NCBI GenBank assembly: GCA_947504115.1
Contig: CANNGH010000010.1
Location: 38,880 to 102,879, forward strand
Direction of reading: 5' to 3'
Source: an uncultured Sedimentitalea sp.
GTDB taxonomy: Bacteria > Pseudomonadota > Alphaproteobacteria > Rhodobacterales > Rhodobacteraceae
Length of the DNA stretch: 64,000 nucleotides
A program made the translations under genes and the position numbers. Within the stretch, counting starts at the first letter, position 1, and each line of letters opens with the position of its first letter. The notes beneath the pieces were generated by a model, which worked only from the letters and a program-made list of their open reading frames with translations, searched no databases and was not told where the DNA came from. This document shows, piece by piece, positions 1 through 8,226 of this stretch.

Positions 1-275
1 GGCTGGGCGAACAGGCCCGGCAAACCGCGCCGATCCTGCATCGGATCATGGCGCAGACCGTGCTGGCGATATGGCGCGGCGAACGGCACGCTCTGGACAC
101 CGCCACCACCGCCCTGCGCGAGGCCGGGTTCGGCCCGATCGACTATTTCGAACTGCGCCACGACGACGACCTGTCGCTGGCGCACCGGCCCGACCGCCCC
201 GCCCGGCTTTATGCGGCGGCGTGGCTGGACGGGGTGCGGTTGATCGACAACCTTGCCGTGCCGCCCCTGGCGTGA
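1..275 (+). CDS. panC: Pantoate--beta-alanine ligase, C-terminal end (partial)
   Basis: This is the last 90 or so codons of a gene that begins before the window; the open frame runs in from position 3. PanC joins pantoate to beta-alanine using ATP, the final step of pantothenate (coenzyme A precursor) synthesis, in the cytoplasm. The tail shows the family's C-terminal pattern: an amphipathic helix, a strand with YFELR, then ARLYAAAWLDGVRLIDN, which matches the usual R-L-x-A-A-x-x-G-x-R-L-I-D-N ending. The ATP-binding HIGH and KMSKS-like motifs lie outside the window. A WGR-domain gene follows 13 bases downstream on the same strand. Confidence 0.85.
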   Translation, partial: LGEQARQTAPILHRIMAQTVLAIWRGERHALDTATTALREAGFGPIDYFELRHDDDLSLAHRPDRPARLYAAAWLDGVRLIDNLAVPPLA

Positions 276-288
276 GCGGCCGTCCTTG

Positions 289-537
289 ATGCAGACCTAC
301 CTTGAAAAACGCGACATCGCCCGGAATCAGGCGCGGTTCTATCGCATGATGGTCCTGCCCGACCTGTTCGGCGACTGGACGCTTTATCGCGAATGGGGCC
401 GCATCGGGCAAGGCGGGCGGGTGCGGATGGACCGGTTCGCCAGCGAGGATCAGGCCATCGCCGCGCTGCTGGGACTGGAGGCCGCCAAACGCCGACGCGG
501 CTATTGGGTGCAGCCACGGCAACTGGACATGTTGTGA
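289..537 (+). CDS. WGR domain-containing protein
   Basis: A small protein of 82 residues that is essentially one WGR domain. The W-x-L-Y-R-E-W-G-R-I-G core is at about residues 30-40 and is followed by a helix rich in basic and acidic residues. WGR domains are known in eukaryotic PARPs and in bacterial MolR-like proteins, where they are linked to nucleic-acid binding; free-standing bacterial copies have no settled function. The start at 289 was chosen because the domain begins there directly. An in-frame ATG 36 bases upstream would overlap panC. It is probably transcribed with panC. Confidence 0.7.
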   Translation: MQTYLEKRDIARNQARFYRMMVLPDLFGDWTLYREWGRIGQGGRVRMDRFASEDQAIAALLGLEAAKRRRGYWVQPRQLDML

Positions 538-558
538 GCGGCCACGCACGCCACCGTC

Positions 559-855
559 TCAGAACCCCGAGAACACCATGTCGAGCGCGCCGCGAATTTC
601 GTAATCCCGCGCCGTCAGATCGGCCACCGGTGCGCCCCGGACCAGAGCGGCGGGAACGGCGGCCAGTTCGGCGGTGTGCAGCGCATGGGGTGTCTCGCCG
701 ATCTCCAGGATCGGTTCCAGCCGGGTCAGCGGGCGGGGGCCGTCGGCGAGCGGGATCAGCGGCGCGACCACGCGCGTTCCGGTGTCGATCAGGTCCGATT
801 GCAGATCCAGCGCCAGCATCCCGCCGGGCAGCCGGTAAACGTGGAATTGCGCCAT
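559..855 (-). CDS. ccdB: CcdB family toxin
   Basis: A 98-residue CcdB-like toxin of a type II toxin-antitoxin system. F-plasmid CcdB poisons DNA gyrase. The family features are the N-terminal strand with F-x-V-Y-R, the LDLQSDLID stretch, VVAPLIPL, and the ELAAVP segment. The last residues are F-S-G-F, whereas in F-plasmid CcdB the terminal W-G-I is needed for gyrase poisoning; here the Trp position is Ser and only the Gly is kept. The start codon overlaps the antitoxin stop by one base (TGATG), the tight coupling normal for these pairs. Whether this chromosomal copy still targets gyrase cannot be told from sequence. Confidence 0.85.
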   Translation of the reverse strand: MAQFHVYRLPGGMLALDLQSDLIDTGTRVVAPLIPLADGPRPLTRLEPILEIGETPHALHTAELAAVPAALVRGAPVADLTARDYEIRGALDMVFSGF

Positions 856-1100
856 CAGCCGGTTTTCAAGACCTGAAAGCCGGCCAGCGGCGGGCCGTTC
901 GCCTCGATCCAGGCGTGGCGTTCGGCGATGGCGCGGGCGTTTTCCTCGGCCCAGGCGCGGGCCTCGGCGGCGCGCACGGCTTGCGCCAGCGCGGCCTCGC
1001 TGATGGCCGAGACGTTCAGATCCATGTCGCGCGCAGCCGACAGGACATGCGCGTCAACGGTGATGTTGGTGCGGCGTTTTCCCGATGCGTGTCGTGGCAT
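855..1100 (-). CDS. ccdA: CcdA family antitoxin
   Basis: An 81-residue CcdA-type antitoxin upstream of and overlapping the toxin gene. The N-terminal part (about residues 1-45: basic RRTNITVD, then a helix pair) fits the ribbon-helix-helix DNA-binding fold. The C-terminal part is charged and rich in Ala, Glu and Arg (AEARAWAEENARAIAERHAWIE), as in the disordered toxin-binding tail of CcdA. The start at 1100 is backed by a strong ribosome binding site (AGGAGG about seven bases upstream). CcdA usually represses its own operon; an inverted repeat at 1125-1154 just upstream is a candidate operator. Confidence 0.85.
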   Translation of the reverse strand: MPRHASGKRRTNITVDAHVLSAARDMDLNVSAISEAALAQAVRAAEARAWAEENARAIAERHAWIEANGPPLAGFQVLKTG

Positions 1101-1124
1101 GGCGGACCCTCCTGCTGCATCCAG

Positions 1125-1154
1125 ACTTGCACATCTTTCGTATGTATTGCAAGT
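1125..1154. promoter_or_regulatory. Inverted repeat upstream of ccdA (candidate operator)
   Basis: Perfect 7-bp arms ACTTGCA (1125-1131) and TGCAAGT (1148-1154) are separated by 16 bp in an AT-richer patch. It lies 25 bases upstream of the ccdA start, where an autoregulatory CcdA operator would be expected. Function is inferred from position only. Confidence 0.35.
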
Positions 1155-1381
1155 GTGCCATGCGGTGTAGGGCGCGCAATGATCATGGCGAATCGCGGGC
1201 GATCCCGCCGGCACAACTTCGCCGAGAGCGAAATTGTCTTGCCGCTGGCGGTGGACCAATCCGCCGGAAAAGACTAAGCAACGGGAAAACGGCACGGACC
1301 CGAATCCGCCGCCCCGTATCGAGCAGGAGCAACAGTTCAAGCGTGCCAGAAGACGACGCCAAAGACAGCCGCGCAGGCGCG

Positions 1382-2095
1382 ATGACGGCGGTCCGGCCGG
1401 TCCAGCTACGGGGCCGGTTCCTGACGGCGGTTGCCCTGCTGATCGACGGCGGACCGCCCGACCGGCCCTTTTTCGCCGCGCTTGACGCGCAATTGCGCCG
1501 CATGCCGCATTTCCTGGCCGATGCCCCGCTGATCATCGACCTTGAAAAGGCGCCCGACCTGGAACGCGCCGAGGATCTGCGCCGCCTGCGGGACGAATTG
1601 CAGCAGCGCAAGCTGGCGCCCTTCGCGGTGCAGAACGCCACCTCCGCGCAGATCGCAGCCGCCGCCGATGCCGGGCTGATTTCCGTGATCGCCGGCCATG
1701 ACGCGCCGCAACGCCCCACGCGGCGCGAAAACACGTCGCGCGCCGCCGCGCCTGCGCGACCGCAGGTGGTGAACCGGATCGTGACGACGCCGGTGCGCTC
1801 GGGCCAGTCCATCGTCGCGGAACACGGCGATCTGGTGGTCATCGGGCACGTCGCCTCGGGGGCCGAGCTGATCGCGGGCGGCAATATCCACGTTTACGGC
1901 ACCATGCGCGGACGGGCGATGGCGGGCGTTCACGGCGACGAGAACGCGCGGATCTTCTGCCAGTCGCTCGACGCCGAACTTCTGGCCATAGCCGGCCTTT
2001 ACCGGACCAGTGAGAACCTGGAGCACGAGGTCCGGAAACGCAGCGTGCACATCTTCCTTCAGGATCAACGGCTTTGCGTGGAGACACTCGCATGA
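1382..2095 (+). CDS. minC: Septum site-determining protein MinC
   Basis: Inhibitor of FtsZ ring assembly away from midcell, delivered to the membrane by MinD. The 237-residue protein has an N-terminal domain starting at VQLRGRF (about residues 5-105), a variable linker rich in Arg, Ala and Pro, and the C-terminal beta-helix MinC_C domain (about 125-225) with SGQSIVAEHGDLVVIG, GAELIAGGNIHVYG and RGRAMAGVHGD, the hallmark right-handed helix turns. It overlaps minD by 4 nt. The start is uncertain: ATG at 1382 has only a weak ribosome site, while an in-frame GTG at 1343 lies 13 bases after an AGGAG and would add 13 residues. Confidence 0.93.
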   Translation: MTAVRPVQLRGRFLTAVALLIDGGPPDRPFFAALDAQLRRMPHFLADAPLIIDLEKAPDLERAEDLRRLRDELQQRKLAPFAVQNATSAQIAAAADAGLISVIAGHDAPQRPTRRENTSRAAAPARPQVVNRIVTTPVRSGQSIVAEHGDLVVIGHVASGAELIAGGNIHVYGTMRGRAMAGVHGDENARIFCQSLDAELLAIAGLYRTSENLEHEVRKRSVHIFLQDQRLCVETLA

Positions 2096-2943
2096 CATCG
2101 CAAATGAAACAGGAACCGCCGGTGCAAAGCAAGGTCATCGTCATAACCTCGGGCAAGGGCGGCGTGGGCAAGACCACGTCCGCCGCCGCCATCAGCGCCG
2201 GACTGGCCCAACGGGGCTACAAGACCGTGGTGATCGATTTCGACGTCGGCCTGCGCAACCTCGACATGATCATGGGCTGCGAACGCCGCGTGGTGTTCGA
2301 CTTCATCAACGTGATCCAGGGCGATGCGCGGCTGAAACAGGCGCTGATCAAGGACAAGCGGCTGGAGAACCTCTCGATCCTGCCCACCTCGCAGACCCGC
2401 GACAAGGATGCCCTGACCAAGGAGGGCGTCGAGAAGGTCCTGAACGAACTGCGCGAGGAATTCGACTATATCGTCTGCGACAGTCCCGCCGGGATCGAGC
2501 GCGGCGCGCAACTGGCGATGTATTTCGCCGACGAGGCCGTGGTGGTCACCAACCCCGAGGTCTCGTCGGTGCGCGACAGCGACCGCGTCCTGGGCCTGCT
2601 GAGCAGCAAGACCGCGCGCGCCGAAAACGCCGATGCCGAGCCGATCAAGGCGCAGGCGCTGCTGACGCGCTATGACAACCAGCGCATCGCCTCGGGCGAG
2701 ATGATGACCGTCGACGACGTGCTGGAAATCCTGGCGGTGCCGCTGCTGGGCGTCATCCCCGAAAGCACCGCGATCCTGCGCGCCTCCAACACCGGAACGC
2801 CGGTGGTGCTGGACGAACCGTCCAACGCCAGCGCGGCCTATGCCGATGCGGTGTCGCGCCTGATCGGGGAGCAGGTTGAAATGCGCATGGAAAGCGACCG
2901 GCGCCCCAGTCTGTTCCAGCGCCTGTTCGGACGGACGGCATAA
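2092..2943 (+). CDS. minD: Septum site-determining ATPase MinD
   Basis: ParA/MinD-family ATPase that binds the membrane as a dimer, recruits MinC and is released by MinE. It has 283 residues. The deviant Walker A motif [10 protein letters not shown] is at about residues 20-29, followed by [10 protein letters not shown] (Walker A' region) and the DSPAG Walker B segment. The C-terminal amphipathic helix SLFQRLFGR is the membrane-targeting sequence. The start overlaps the minC stop (ATGA). Gene order minC-minD-minE and spacing are standard for the operon. Confidence 0.96.
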   Translation: MTSQMKQEPPVQSKVIVITSGKGGVGKTTSAAAISAGLAQRGYKTVVIDFDVGLRNLDMIMGCERRVVFDFINVIQGDARLKQALIKDKRLENLSILPTSQTRDKDALTKEGVEKVLNELREEFDYIVCDSPAGIERGAQLAMYFADEAVVVTNPEVSSVRDSDRVLGLLSSKTARAENADAEPIKAQALLTRYDNQRIASGEMMTVDDVLEILAVPLLGVIPESTAILRASNTGTPVVLDEPSNASAAYADAVSRLIGEQVEMRMESDRRPSLFQRLFGRTA

Positions 2944-2944
2944 G

Positions 2945-3211
2945 ATGTTCGGTTTTTCCCTTCGCCCCCGCAAGACAGCCCCGAAATCGGCGCAGACGGC
3001 CCGTGACCGTTTGCAGATCCTGCTGGCCCATGAACGCAGCAGCGGTTCTGGCCCGGATTGCCTGCCGGAACTGCAACGCGACATTCTGGCCGCGATCAAG
3101 CGTCACATGAAGATCGACACCGACGCCGTCGATATCCGGATGGATCGCGGCGACGAGCTGTCCAGTCTGGAAATCAACATCGAGTTTCCGGCGTCCCAGC
3201 CCGCGCGCTGA
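2945..3211 (+). CDS. minE: Cell division topological specificity factor MinE
   Basis: An 88-residue MinE that stimulates MinD ATPase and drives the pole-to-pole oscillation. The N-terminal MFGFSL segment is the membrane-binding end. [14 protein letters not shown] is the MinD-contact region, and the C-terminal half ([15 protein letters not shown], then IDIRMDRG-like strands) is the topological specificity domain. It starts one base after the minD stop, with the site inside the end of minD. A GC-rich hairpin at 3231-3257 follows. Confidence 0.95.
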   Translation: MFGFSLRPRKTAPKSAQTARDRLQILLAHERSSGSGPDCLPELQRDILAAIKRHMKIDTDAVDIRMDRGDELSSLEINIEFPASQPAR

Positions 3212-3230
3212 GGCGCGGGGCATGTGAAAC

Positions 3231-3257
3231 GGGCGGGGGCCGCATGGCACCCCGCCC
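3231..3257. terminator. GC hairpin between convergent minE and DUF4168 genes
   Basis: Perfect 8-bp stem GGGCGGGG / CCCCGCCC with an 11-nt loop, placed between two convergent genes. There is no T-tract on either side, so this is at best a weak or bidirectional terminator. Confidence 0.4.
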
Positions 3258-3266
3258 GATCAGCTA

Positions 3267-3728
3267 TCATTCCGCGTTGCCGGCCTGCATCTGCTGCAAC
3301 CGCTGGGTGATGCGCTGGGTCAGTTCCTCGTCCATCGCGGCGGCCTGATCGATGGCAAGATAATCCTCGACGGTCAGGTTGTCGGTCTCCTCGATGGTCT
3401 GGCGGATCTCGGTATCGGCCTGCTGGACCAGTTCCTGCTGCTTGGCCTCGTCCTCGACACCCTGAAGCTGCGCGCCGTATTTCTGCTGGATCTCGCCGAC
3501 CTTGAGCGCGGCGCTGGCGAAGGCATCGATTTGCGCGTCGTCGAAATCGGGGGTGGGCGCCGCCTCGGGGGCCTGCGTGGTCTCGGGCGCCTGGGTGGTC
3601 TCGGGGGCGGTCTGCGTGGTTTCCGGCTGCTCGGGCGCGGCGGTCTCCTGTGCGGCGACAAAGGACACGGGCGCCGCGACAAGTGCGGCGGCGAGCGTGG
3701 CGGCGGTAAACGTGCGGTACGGGATCAT
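3267..3728 (-). CDS. DUF4168 domain-containing secreted protein
   Basis: A 153-residue exported protein. Residues 1-26 form a Sec signal peptide ending near VAAQE. Residues 27-60 are a low-complexity linker of Thr, Gln, Pro and Glu built from imperfect TTQAPE repeats. The rest (from FDDAQIDAFA) is the DUF4168 helical domain with the Q-x-x-Y, D-x-E and NLTVEDYLAI features of the family. The function of DUF4168 is not known. The gene is monocistronic and faces the min operon. Confidence 0.75.
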   Translation of the reverse strand: MIPYRTFTAATLAAALVAAPVSFVAAQETAAPEQPETTQTAPETTQAPETTQAPEAAPTPDFDDAQIDAFASAALKVGEIQQKYGAQLQGVEDEAKQQELVQQADTEIRQTIEETDNLTVEDYLAIDQAAAMDEELTQRITQRLQQMQAGNAE

Positions 3729-3934
3729 TGCTGAACCTTTCTGTTGACTGTCGATCCGAAGCGGGGAATCCGCGTCCGGTGACGGTCAGTTAGGGGCACC
3801 GGCCCGGCCATGCAAAACCGCAAGCGGGTTCCCGCGCCCGCGCCGCATTTGCCAAGCGCCGATCCGCCGGGCGGCGCATTTCAGCGGATTTTCATCGAAA
3901 CGTTACGGAACCAAATCCGCATGCGCTGCTGAAA

Positions 3935-4741
3935 TCACTCGTTCGGGCGCACACGGGCGGCCGACTTGTCGGCAAAGGCGGCCAGACGGGCGCGTGCGTC
4001 GGATTGGGTGTTGACCACGCCGGCGACCACGGATTCGGCATAGGCCGCATCGAGCGCCGACATGTTCTGCATGTGGCTGATCGCGGAACAGATGGCAAAG
4101 TTGGTCAGCGGCAGATTCGCGGCCGCAGCCTGCGCCAGTTCCAGCGCCTTGTCGAAACTGGAGCCCTCGACGCGATATTGCGCAAGGCCCAGGTCCACCG
4201 CCTCCTGCCCCTGATAGACGCGGCCGGTCAGCATCATGTCGATCATCCGCGCCTTGCCCACCAGATCGGCCACCCGGATCGTCGCGCCGCCGCCGGTGAA
4301 CAGGCCGCGCTGCCCCTCGGGCAGGGCGAAATAGGCGCTGTCGTCGATCACGCGGATATGGGCCGAGCTGGCCAGTTCCAGTCCGCCGCCCACAACCGCG
4401 CCCTGCAGCGCGGCGATGACCGGCACGCCGCCATATTCCATCTTGTTGAACGCCTCGTGCCAGCGCAGGCAGACATGCATGAAATCCGCCGGGCTGCGAT
4501 CGGCGTCGTGATGTTCGATCAGGTCCAGCCCGGCGCAGAAATGATCCCCCGCGCCCGCCAGCACCACCGCCCGCACATCGGCGCGCGGCGCGGTCGAGAA
4601 GAACGCGACCAGTTCCTCGATCGTGTCGATGTCCAGCGCGTTGCGCTTGTGCGGCCGGTTCAGCGTCACGATCCAGACGCCATCGTCGCGCGGCTGGATC
4701 TTGAGGTTGGTGAAATGCGCGGGGTCAAGCGTGACGGGCAT
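3935..4741 (-). CDS. Enoyl-CoA hydratase/isomerase family (crotonase) protein
   Basis: A 268-residue crotonase-fold enzyme acting on acyl-CoA thioesters in the cytoplasm. The oxyanion-hole segments FCAGLDL (about 68-74) and [11 protein letters not shown] (114-124) are present. Both glutamates that catalyse hydration in classical enoyl-CoA hydratase appear to be kept, E122 in GGGLE and E142 in LPEGQ. These suggest a hydratase rather than a pure isomerase or hydrolase, but the substrate cannot be named. The start at 4741 has a good AAAGGAT site; a longer in-frame reading to 4912 lacks one and would run through non-coding sequence. No beta-oxidation partners are nearby. Confidence 0.85.
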   Translation of the reverse strand: MPVTLDPAHFTNLKIQPRDDGVWIVTLNRPHKRNALDIDTIEELVAFFSTAPRADVRAVVLAGAGDHFCAGLDLIEHHDADRSPADFMHVCLRWHEAFNKMEYGGVPVIAALQGAVVGGGLELASSAHIRVIDDSAYFALPEGQRGLFTGGGATIRVADLVGKARMIDMMLTGRVYQGQEAVDLGLAQYRVEGSSFDKALELAQAAAANLPLTNFAICSAISHMQNMSALDAAYAESVVAGVVNTQSDARARLAAFADKSAARVRPNE

Positions 4742-4905
4742 GGGGCGATCCTTTCCGGGTAGCAAGGCGTGTCTGGACCCTTTGTTACGCCTCGGTGCGG
4801 AATGATCAATGGCAAGTCCATTGTCGACGTCCCGTGGCATCCTTGTCCGGCGATGGAACCATTTTGGCGATCCCGCATTTATCCTTACTTGAAAGGACTT
4901 TCTGC

Positions 4906-5349
4906 ATGGCAATTTCCGAAACGTCGCAACGCGCCGGCCTCATGAGCCGGAGACGGGCGCTTGCCGCTCTTACAGCAACCTCGACGCTTGCGTTGATGCC
5001 GTGGCCACGTCGGGCGTCGGCTGAAATCACCGGCAACGCCTTTCTCGAATTGTCGCGGCAGCTGACCGGCAAATCGGACCTCGGCGAACGGATGGCCGAC
5101 CGTATGCTGGCGGCTTTCGACAGCGCAGGGCGTGGCCAGGACGTTGCCGCATTGATCGATGGCGCGGACGCGCACGATCTGGCGAATGACATCGTGGCTG
5201 CATGGTATAGCGGGCTTTCGCCCGATCCCGACAGTTCACGCGTCCTTTCCTATCGCGACGCGCTGATGTGGCGTGCATTGGACTACACCAAGCCGATGGC
5301 GGTCTGTGGCGGCGCGATGGGCTATTGGGCCGATCCGCCGTCGACCTGA
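4906..5349 (+). CDS. FAD-dependent dehydrogenase small subunit (Tat-exported)
   Basis: A 147-residue protein resembling the small subunits of membrane-bound FAD sorbitol, fructose and glucose dehydrogenases. In that family the small subunit escorts the folded flavoprotein through the Tat system. Residues 14-40 show a twin-arginine signal ([10 protein letters not shown] followed by a hydrophobic stretch and an A-x-A site). The mature part carries the family's helical pattern and ends with W-R-A-L-D-Y-x-x-P-M-A-V-C-G-G-x-x-G-Y-W, the conserved terminal motif. The start at 4906 follows GAAAGGA. The catalytic GMC subunit begins 47 bases downstream, so the two form one unit. No cytochrome c subunit is present. 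Confidence 0.85.
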   Translation: MAISETSQRAGLMSRRRALAALTATSTLALMPWPRRASAEITGNAFLELSRQLTGKSDLGERMADRMLAAFDSAGRGQDVAALIDGADAHDLANDIVAAWYSGLSPDPDSSRVLSYRDALMWRALDYTKPMAVCGGAMGYWADPPST

Positions 5350-5395
5350 CAGTTCAGGTGTTGAATTCCAAAACGTTCCGACAGGAGAAAGCCTG

Positions 5396-7018
5396 ATGGC
5401 CAACGAGATTACCGCAGATATCCTCATCGTCGGCACCGGCATCGCCGGCGCGATGGCGGGCGCGAAACTTGCGGAAAAAGGGCTGAGCGTCGCGTTTCTG
5501 GAAACGGGCCGCCGCATCGATCGTTTCGACGCGGTCGAGAGGTTCTGGTCCGCTGCGGCCAAGACGCCGCCATCGCCCTATCCCAACGACGACACCGCGC
5601 CCCACCCCCTGACGATCGATCCCGAAGGCTATTATCAGCAACAGGGCCCCGAGCTGTTCCGCTCGACATACGAAAAACTCGTGGGCGGCACGACCTGGCA
5701 CTGGCTGGGGACATGCCTGCGCCACGTGCCCGCCGATTTCAAACTGAAATCGCTTTATGGTCACGGCGTGGACTGGCCCTATGACTATGACGAACTGGAG
5801 CCGTTCTATCTGGAGGCCGAAAAGGAAATCGGCGTTGCCGGGAACAGTGCCGAGGATCTGGGCTCGCCGCGATCGGGCGACTATCCCATGCCGATGATTC
5901 CGGTCACCTACATGGACCGGTATTTCAACACGCGCCTCGAAGGCAGTTCCTTCATCGCCCGTCCCACCCCCCAGGGCCGGAACTCGACGACCCATGCCAA
6001 CCGTCCGCCCTGCTGCGGCAATGCCTCCTGCGTTCCGATCTGTCCGATCCAGGCGAAATACGACGCCACCGTTCACGTCGCCCAGGCCGAGAAAGCGGGC
6101 GCGAAGGTGCATGACCGGACCACCGCCACGCGGCTGAACGTGGGACCGTATGGCCGCATCGCCTCGGTGGATTTCCGCCGCGCAGACGGGTCTGTCGGCA
6201 CCGCGTCGGGCAAGGTCGTGGTGGTGGCCGCCCATGCGATCGAGACTCCGCGGCTTCTGCTGAACTCCGCCCAGGAGGGCGCGCCGAACGGGGTTGCCAA
6301 CAGTTCCGACCAGGTCGGGCGAAACCTGATGGACCACCCGGCCACCGTCGTCTACGGCGAGACCGCCGATCCGGTCTGGCCCTATCGCGGGCCGATTTCC
6401 ACGTCCGGTTTCGAGGATTTGCGCGACGGCGACTTTCGCCGCGACCGGGCGGCCTTCCGCATCCAGATCAGCAACGACGGACACAGCTGGCCCAAGGGTG
6501 CGCCCGAGAGCACGGCACAGGATCTCGCCCGGCAGGGGTTGCGGGGTGACGAACTGGACACGACGCTGCGCGATGTGACCTCGCGGCAGGTTTCGCTCGC
6601 CTCGCTGGTCGAACAATCGCCTGATGCCGAAAACCGCATCACGCTCGATCCCGACAAGAATGATGCGAACGGCATGCCGTTGCCGCGTATTCGTTACGAT
6701 TTCTCGGAGTATACCCGTGCGGGGCTGGACGCCGCGGCGGAAACGCAGAAAGAGATCCTCAAGGCGATCGGGGCCAGGAATATCGGCCAGATGTCTGAGT
6801 ATCAGGGCTCCGGTCATGTGATCGGAACGGTGCGAATGGGCAAGGAGGCCGCGAACGCGGTGGTCGACGCCGATCTGCGCAGTTTCGATCATCGCAATCT
6901 GTTCGTTCTCGGGTCGGGCACGTTCCCCACCTCCGCGACTGCCAACCCGACACTGACGATCGCGGCGATGACCCTGCGCGCGGTGGAGCCGATCGCGAAT
7001 TCCGTCAGGAGCCTGTGA
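5396..7018 (+). CDS. GMC-family FAD dehydrogenase catalytic subunit with predicted [3Fe-4S] site
   Basis: A 540-residue GMC oxidoreductase, catalytic partner of the preceding small subunit. The ADP-binding fingerprint GTGIAGAMAG is at residues 13-22. The C-terminal catalytic part has SGHVIGTVRMG with the active-site His, and NPTLTIAA near the end. Residues 206-216 show C-x5-C-x3-C (CCGNASCVPIC), the spacing known from FAD glucose dehydrogenase of Burkholderia, where it binds a [3Fe-4S] cluster. The likely role is periplasmic oxidation of a sugar or polyol with electrons passed to the respiratory chain. The substrate is unknown. No export signal is seen, consistent with piggy-back export. ATG at 5396 follows ACAGGAGA. 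Confidence 0.88.
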   Translation: MANEITADILIVGTGIAGAMAGAKLAEKGLSVAFLETGRRIDRFDAVERFWSAAAKTPPSPYPNDDTAPHPLTIDPEGYYQQQGPELFRSTYEKLVGGTTWHWLGTCLRHVPADFKLKSLYGHGVDWPYDYDELEPFYLEAEKEIGVAGNSAEDLGSPRSGDYPMPMIPVTYMDRYFNTRLEGSSFIARPTPQGRNSTTHANRPPCCGNASCVPICPIQAKYDATVHVAQAEKAGAKVHDRTTATRLNVGPYGRIASVDFRRADGSVGTASGKVVVVAAHAIETPRLLLNSAQEGAPNGVANSSDQVGRNLMDHPATVVYGETADPVWPYRGPISTSGFEDLRDGDFRRDRAAFRIQISNDGHSWPKGAPESTAQDLARQGLRGDELDTTLRDVTSRQVSLASLVEQSPDAENRITLDPDKNDANGMPLPRIRYDFSEYTRAGLDAAAETQKEILKAIGARNIGQMSEYQGSGHVIGTVRMGKEAANAVVDADLRSFDHRNLFVLGSGTFPTSATANPTLTIAAMTLRAVEPIANSVRSL

Positions 7019-7229
7019 GCGGATGCGGTCCCCGGTTTCCGTATTGGAGAGGCACGCGATATTCGGCGGACATGCGCCATGATGATCCACGATACCTCAA
7101 AGCAATTCGCGACATTTCGCTGAAAATGCGCCCAAGAACGCGCGCCATTGAAACGCAGTTTTTTTCATGGTCCCTGGTCTTTGGCCGATGTCCCGCTCGT
7201 CCAGCGCCATCAAGCGAGGAAAGAATCCG

Positions 7230-8081
7230 ATGTCAAAAAGCCTCATGCATGCTTGCCTTGCCGTCACACTCGCCGCCTCCGCTTCCTTCGCCGGATCCGA
7301 CGAGGACGCGGTTTCCGACGAGGTGATCGCGGCGCAGCGCGCGGCGCTGGCGGCTGCAACCGCCGGGATGGGATATGGCCCGCAATCACCGCGCGATATC
7401 GACGCGCATGAGGGTGCGAACCCGCGCGTCTTCGGCGCGGCCCCAGCCGTCACCGAAATGGCGCTTTGCGATATCCACCTGCACGAGAATGCCGAGCACA
7501 AGGGCGGATCGTTCACCACCTATGCCGGGAATGGCGACGGTCATGGCTATGGTAGCGGGTTCAGATATGACGGCGACCTGACTGAAGCCGAACTGGCCCC
7601 GGTCGATAGAACGGTCGGGGAAAGCGGACATGGCGATCTGGTGCCGGGAGACACGATCGAAATCCACTTCGTGCATTCGACCGCCAAGGCGACGCTCGGC
7701 CCCAGCCTCGGCACATGCCTGAGCGATGCGATCGGCAATCCGCAGCTGCGCGTCGAGGCTGTCGTGGCCGTGCTGGTATCCGAGAATGGCGCCGATTTCG
7801 TCGATCTCGCCAAGATCCAAGAGATCGACGGCCTGAACCAGGTGCCGAACCTGTCCATCGACCTGGGCGAGCCGGTGGTTTATGCAGGTTCGACCACGGG
7901 CCCGGTCTACAATGAAGAGGGCTCGCCCTTTCAGGTGACGTGGAGCGTGCGCCCGGAGGTCGTGAAGCTCGACATCGCCTCGGTCGATGCCTGGTTGAGG
8001 GACAACCCCTTCGGCGAGGACCACGCCCACGGCGTCCGCAACCTCGTGATCAATCCGGATCTGCTGTCCCGGATCGATTGA
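7230..8081 (+). CDS. Delta-class carbonic anhydrase (secreted)
   Basis: A 283-residue protein with a Sec signal peptide (about residues 1-22). The mature part aligns by eye with delta carbonic anhydrases described first in marine diatoms: [20 protein letters not shown], the metal-site region [64 protein letters not shown] and [11 protein letters not shown]. These enzymes hydrate CO2 to bicarbonate using Zn or Cd. With a signal peptide it should act in the periplasm or outside. It follows the GMC dehydrogenase gene after 211 bases, so shared transcription is possible but unproven. The gene starts after GCGAGGAAAG. Confidence 0.85.
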   Translation: MSKSLMHACLAVTLAASASFAGSDEDAVSDEVIAAQRAALAAATAGMGYGPQSPRDIDAHEGANPRVFGAAPAVTEMALCDIHLHENAEHKGGSFTTYAGNGDGHGYGSGFRYDGDLTEAELAPVDRTVGESGHGDLVPGDTIEIHFVHSTAKATLGPSLGTCLSDAIGNPQLRVEAVVAVLVSENGADFVDLAKIQEIDGLNQVPNLSIDLGEPVVYAGSTTGPVYNEEGSPFQVTWSVRPEVVKLDIASVDAWLRDNPFGEDHAHGVRNLVINPDLLSRID

Positions 8082-8133
8082 TTGTCCGATCCCTCGCTCC
8101 CCGAGCGGGCGCCGGCGCGGGCAGTCGCGCGAT

Positions 8134-8159
8134 GGAACCGGCGGGGCCCGCCATCCGTT
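8134..8159 (+). promoter_or_regulatory. EcfG-type general stress promoter upstream of the TreS-like gene
   Basis: GGAAC (8134-8138), 17-bp spacer, CGTT (8156-8159) is an exact match to the alphaproteobacterial EcfG consensus. It ends 67 bases before the start codon at 8227 and points into the gene. Activity is inferred. Confidence 0.7.
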
Positions 8160-8226
8160 TGCCCCACACGCCATGACGCCCGCAGCGGACATGGTGGGCA
8201 GAGCGCGGCCGCAAGGGGATAGGTGT

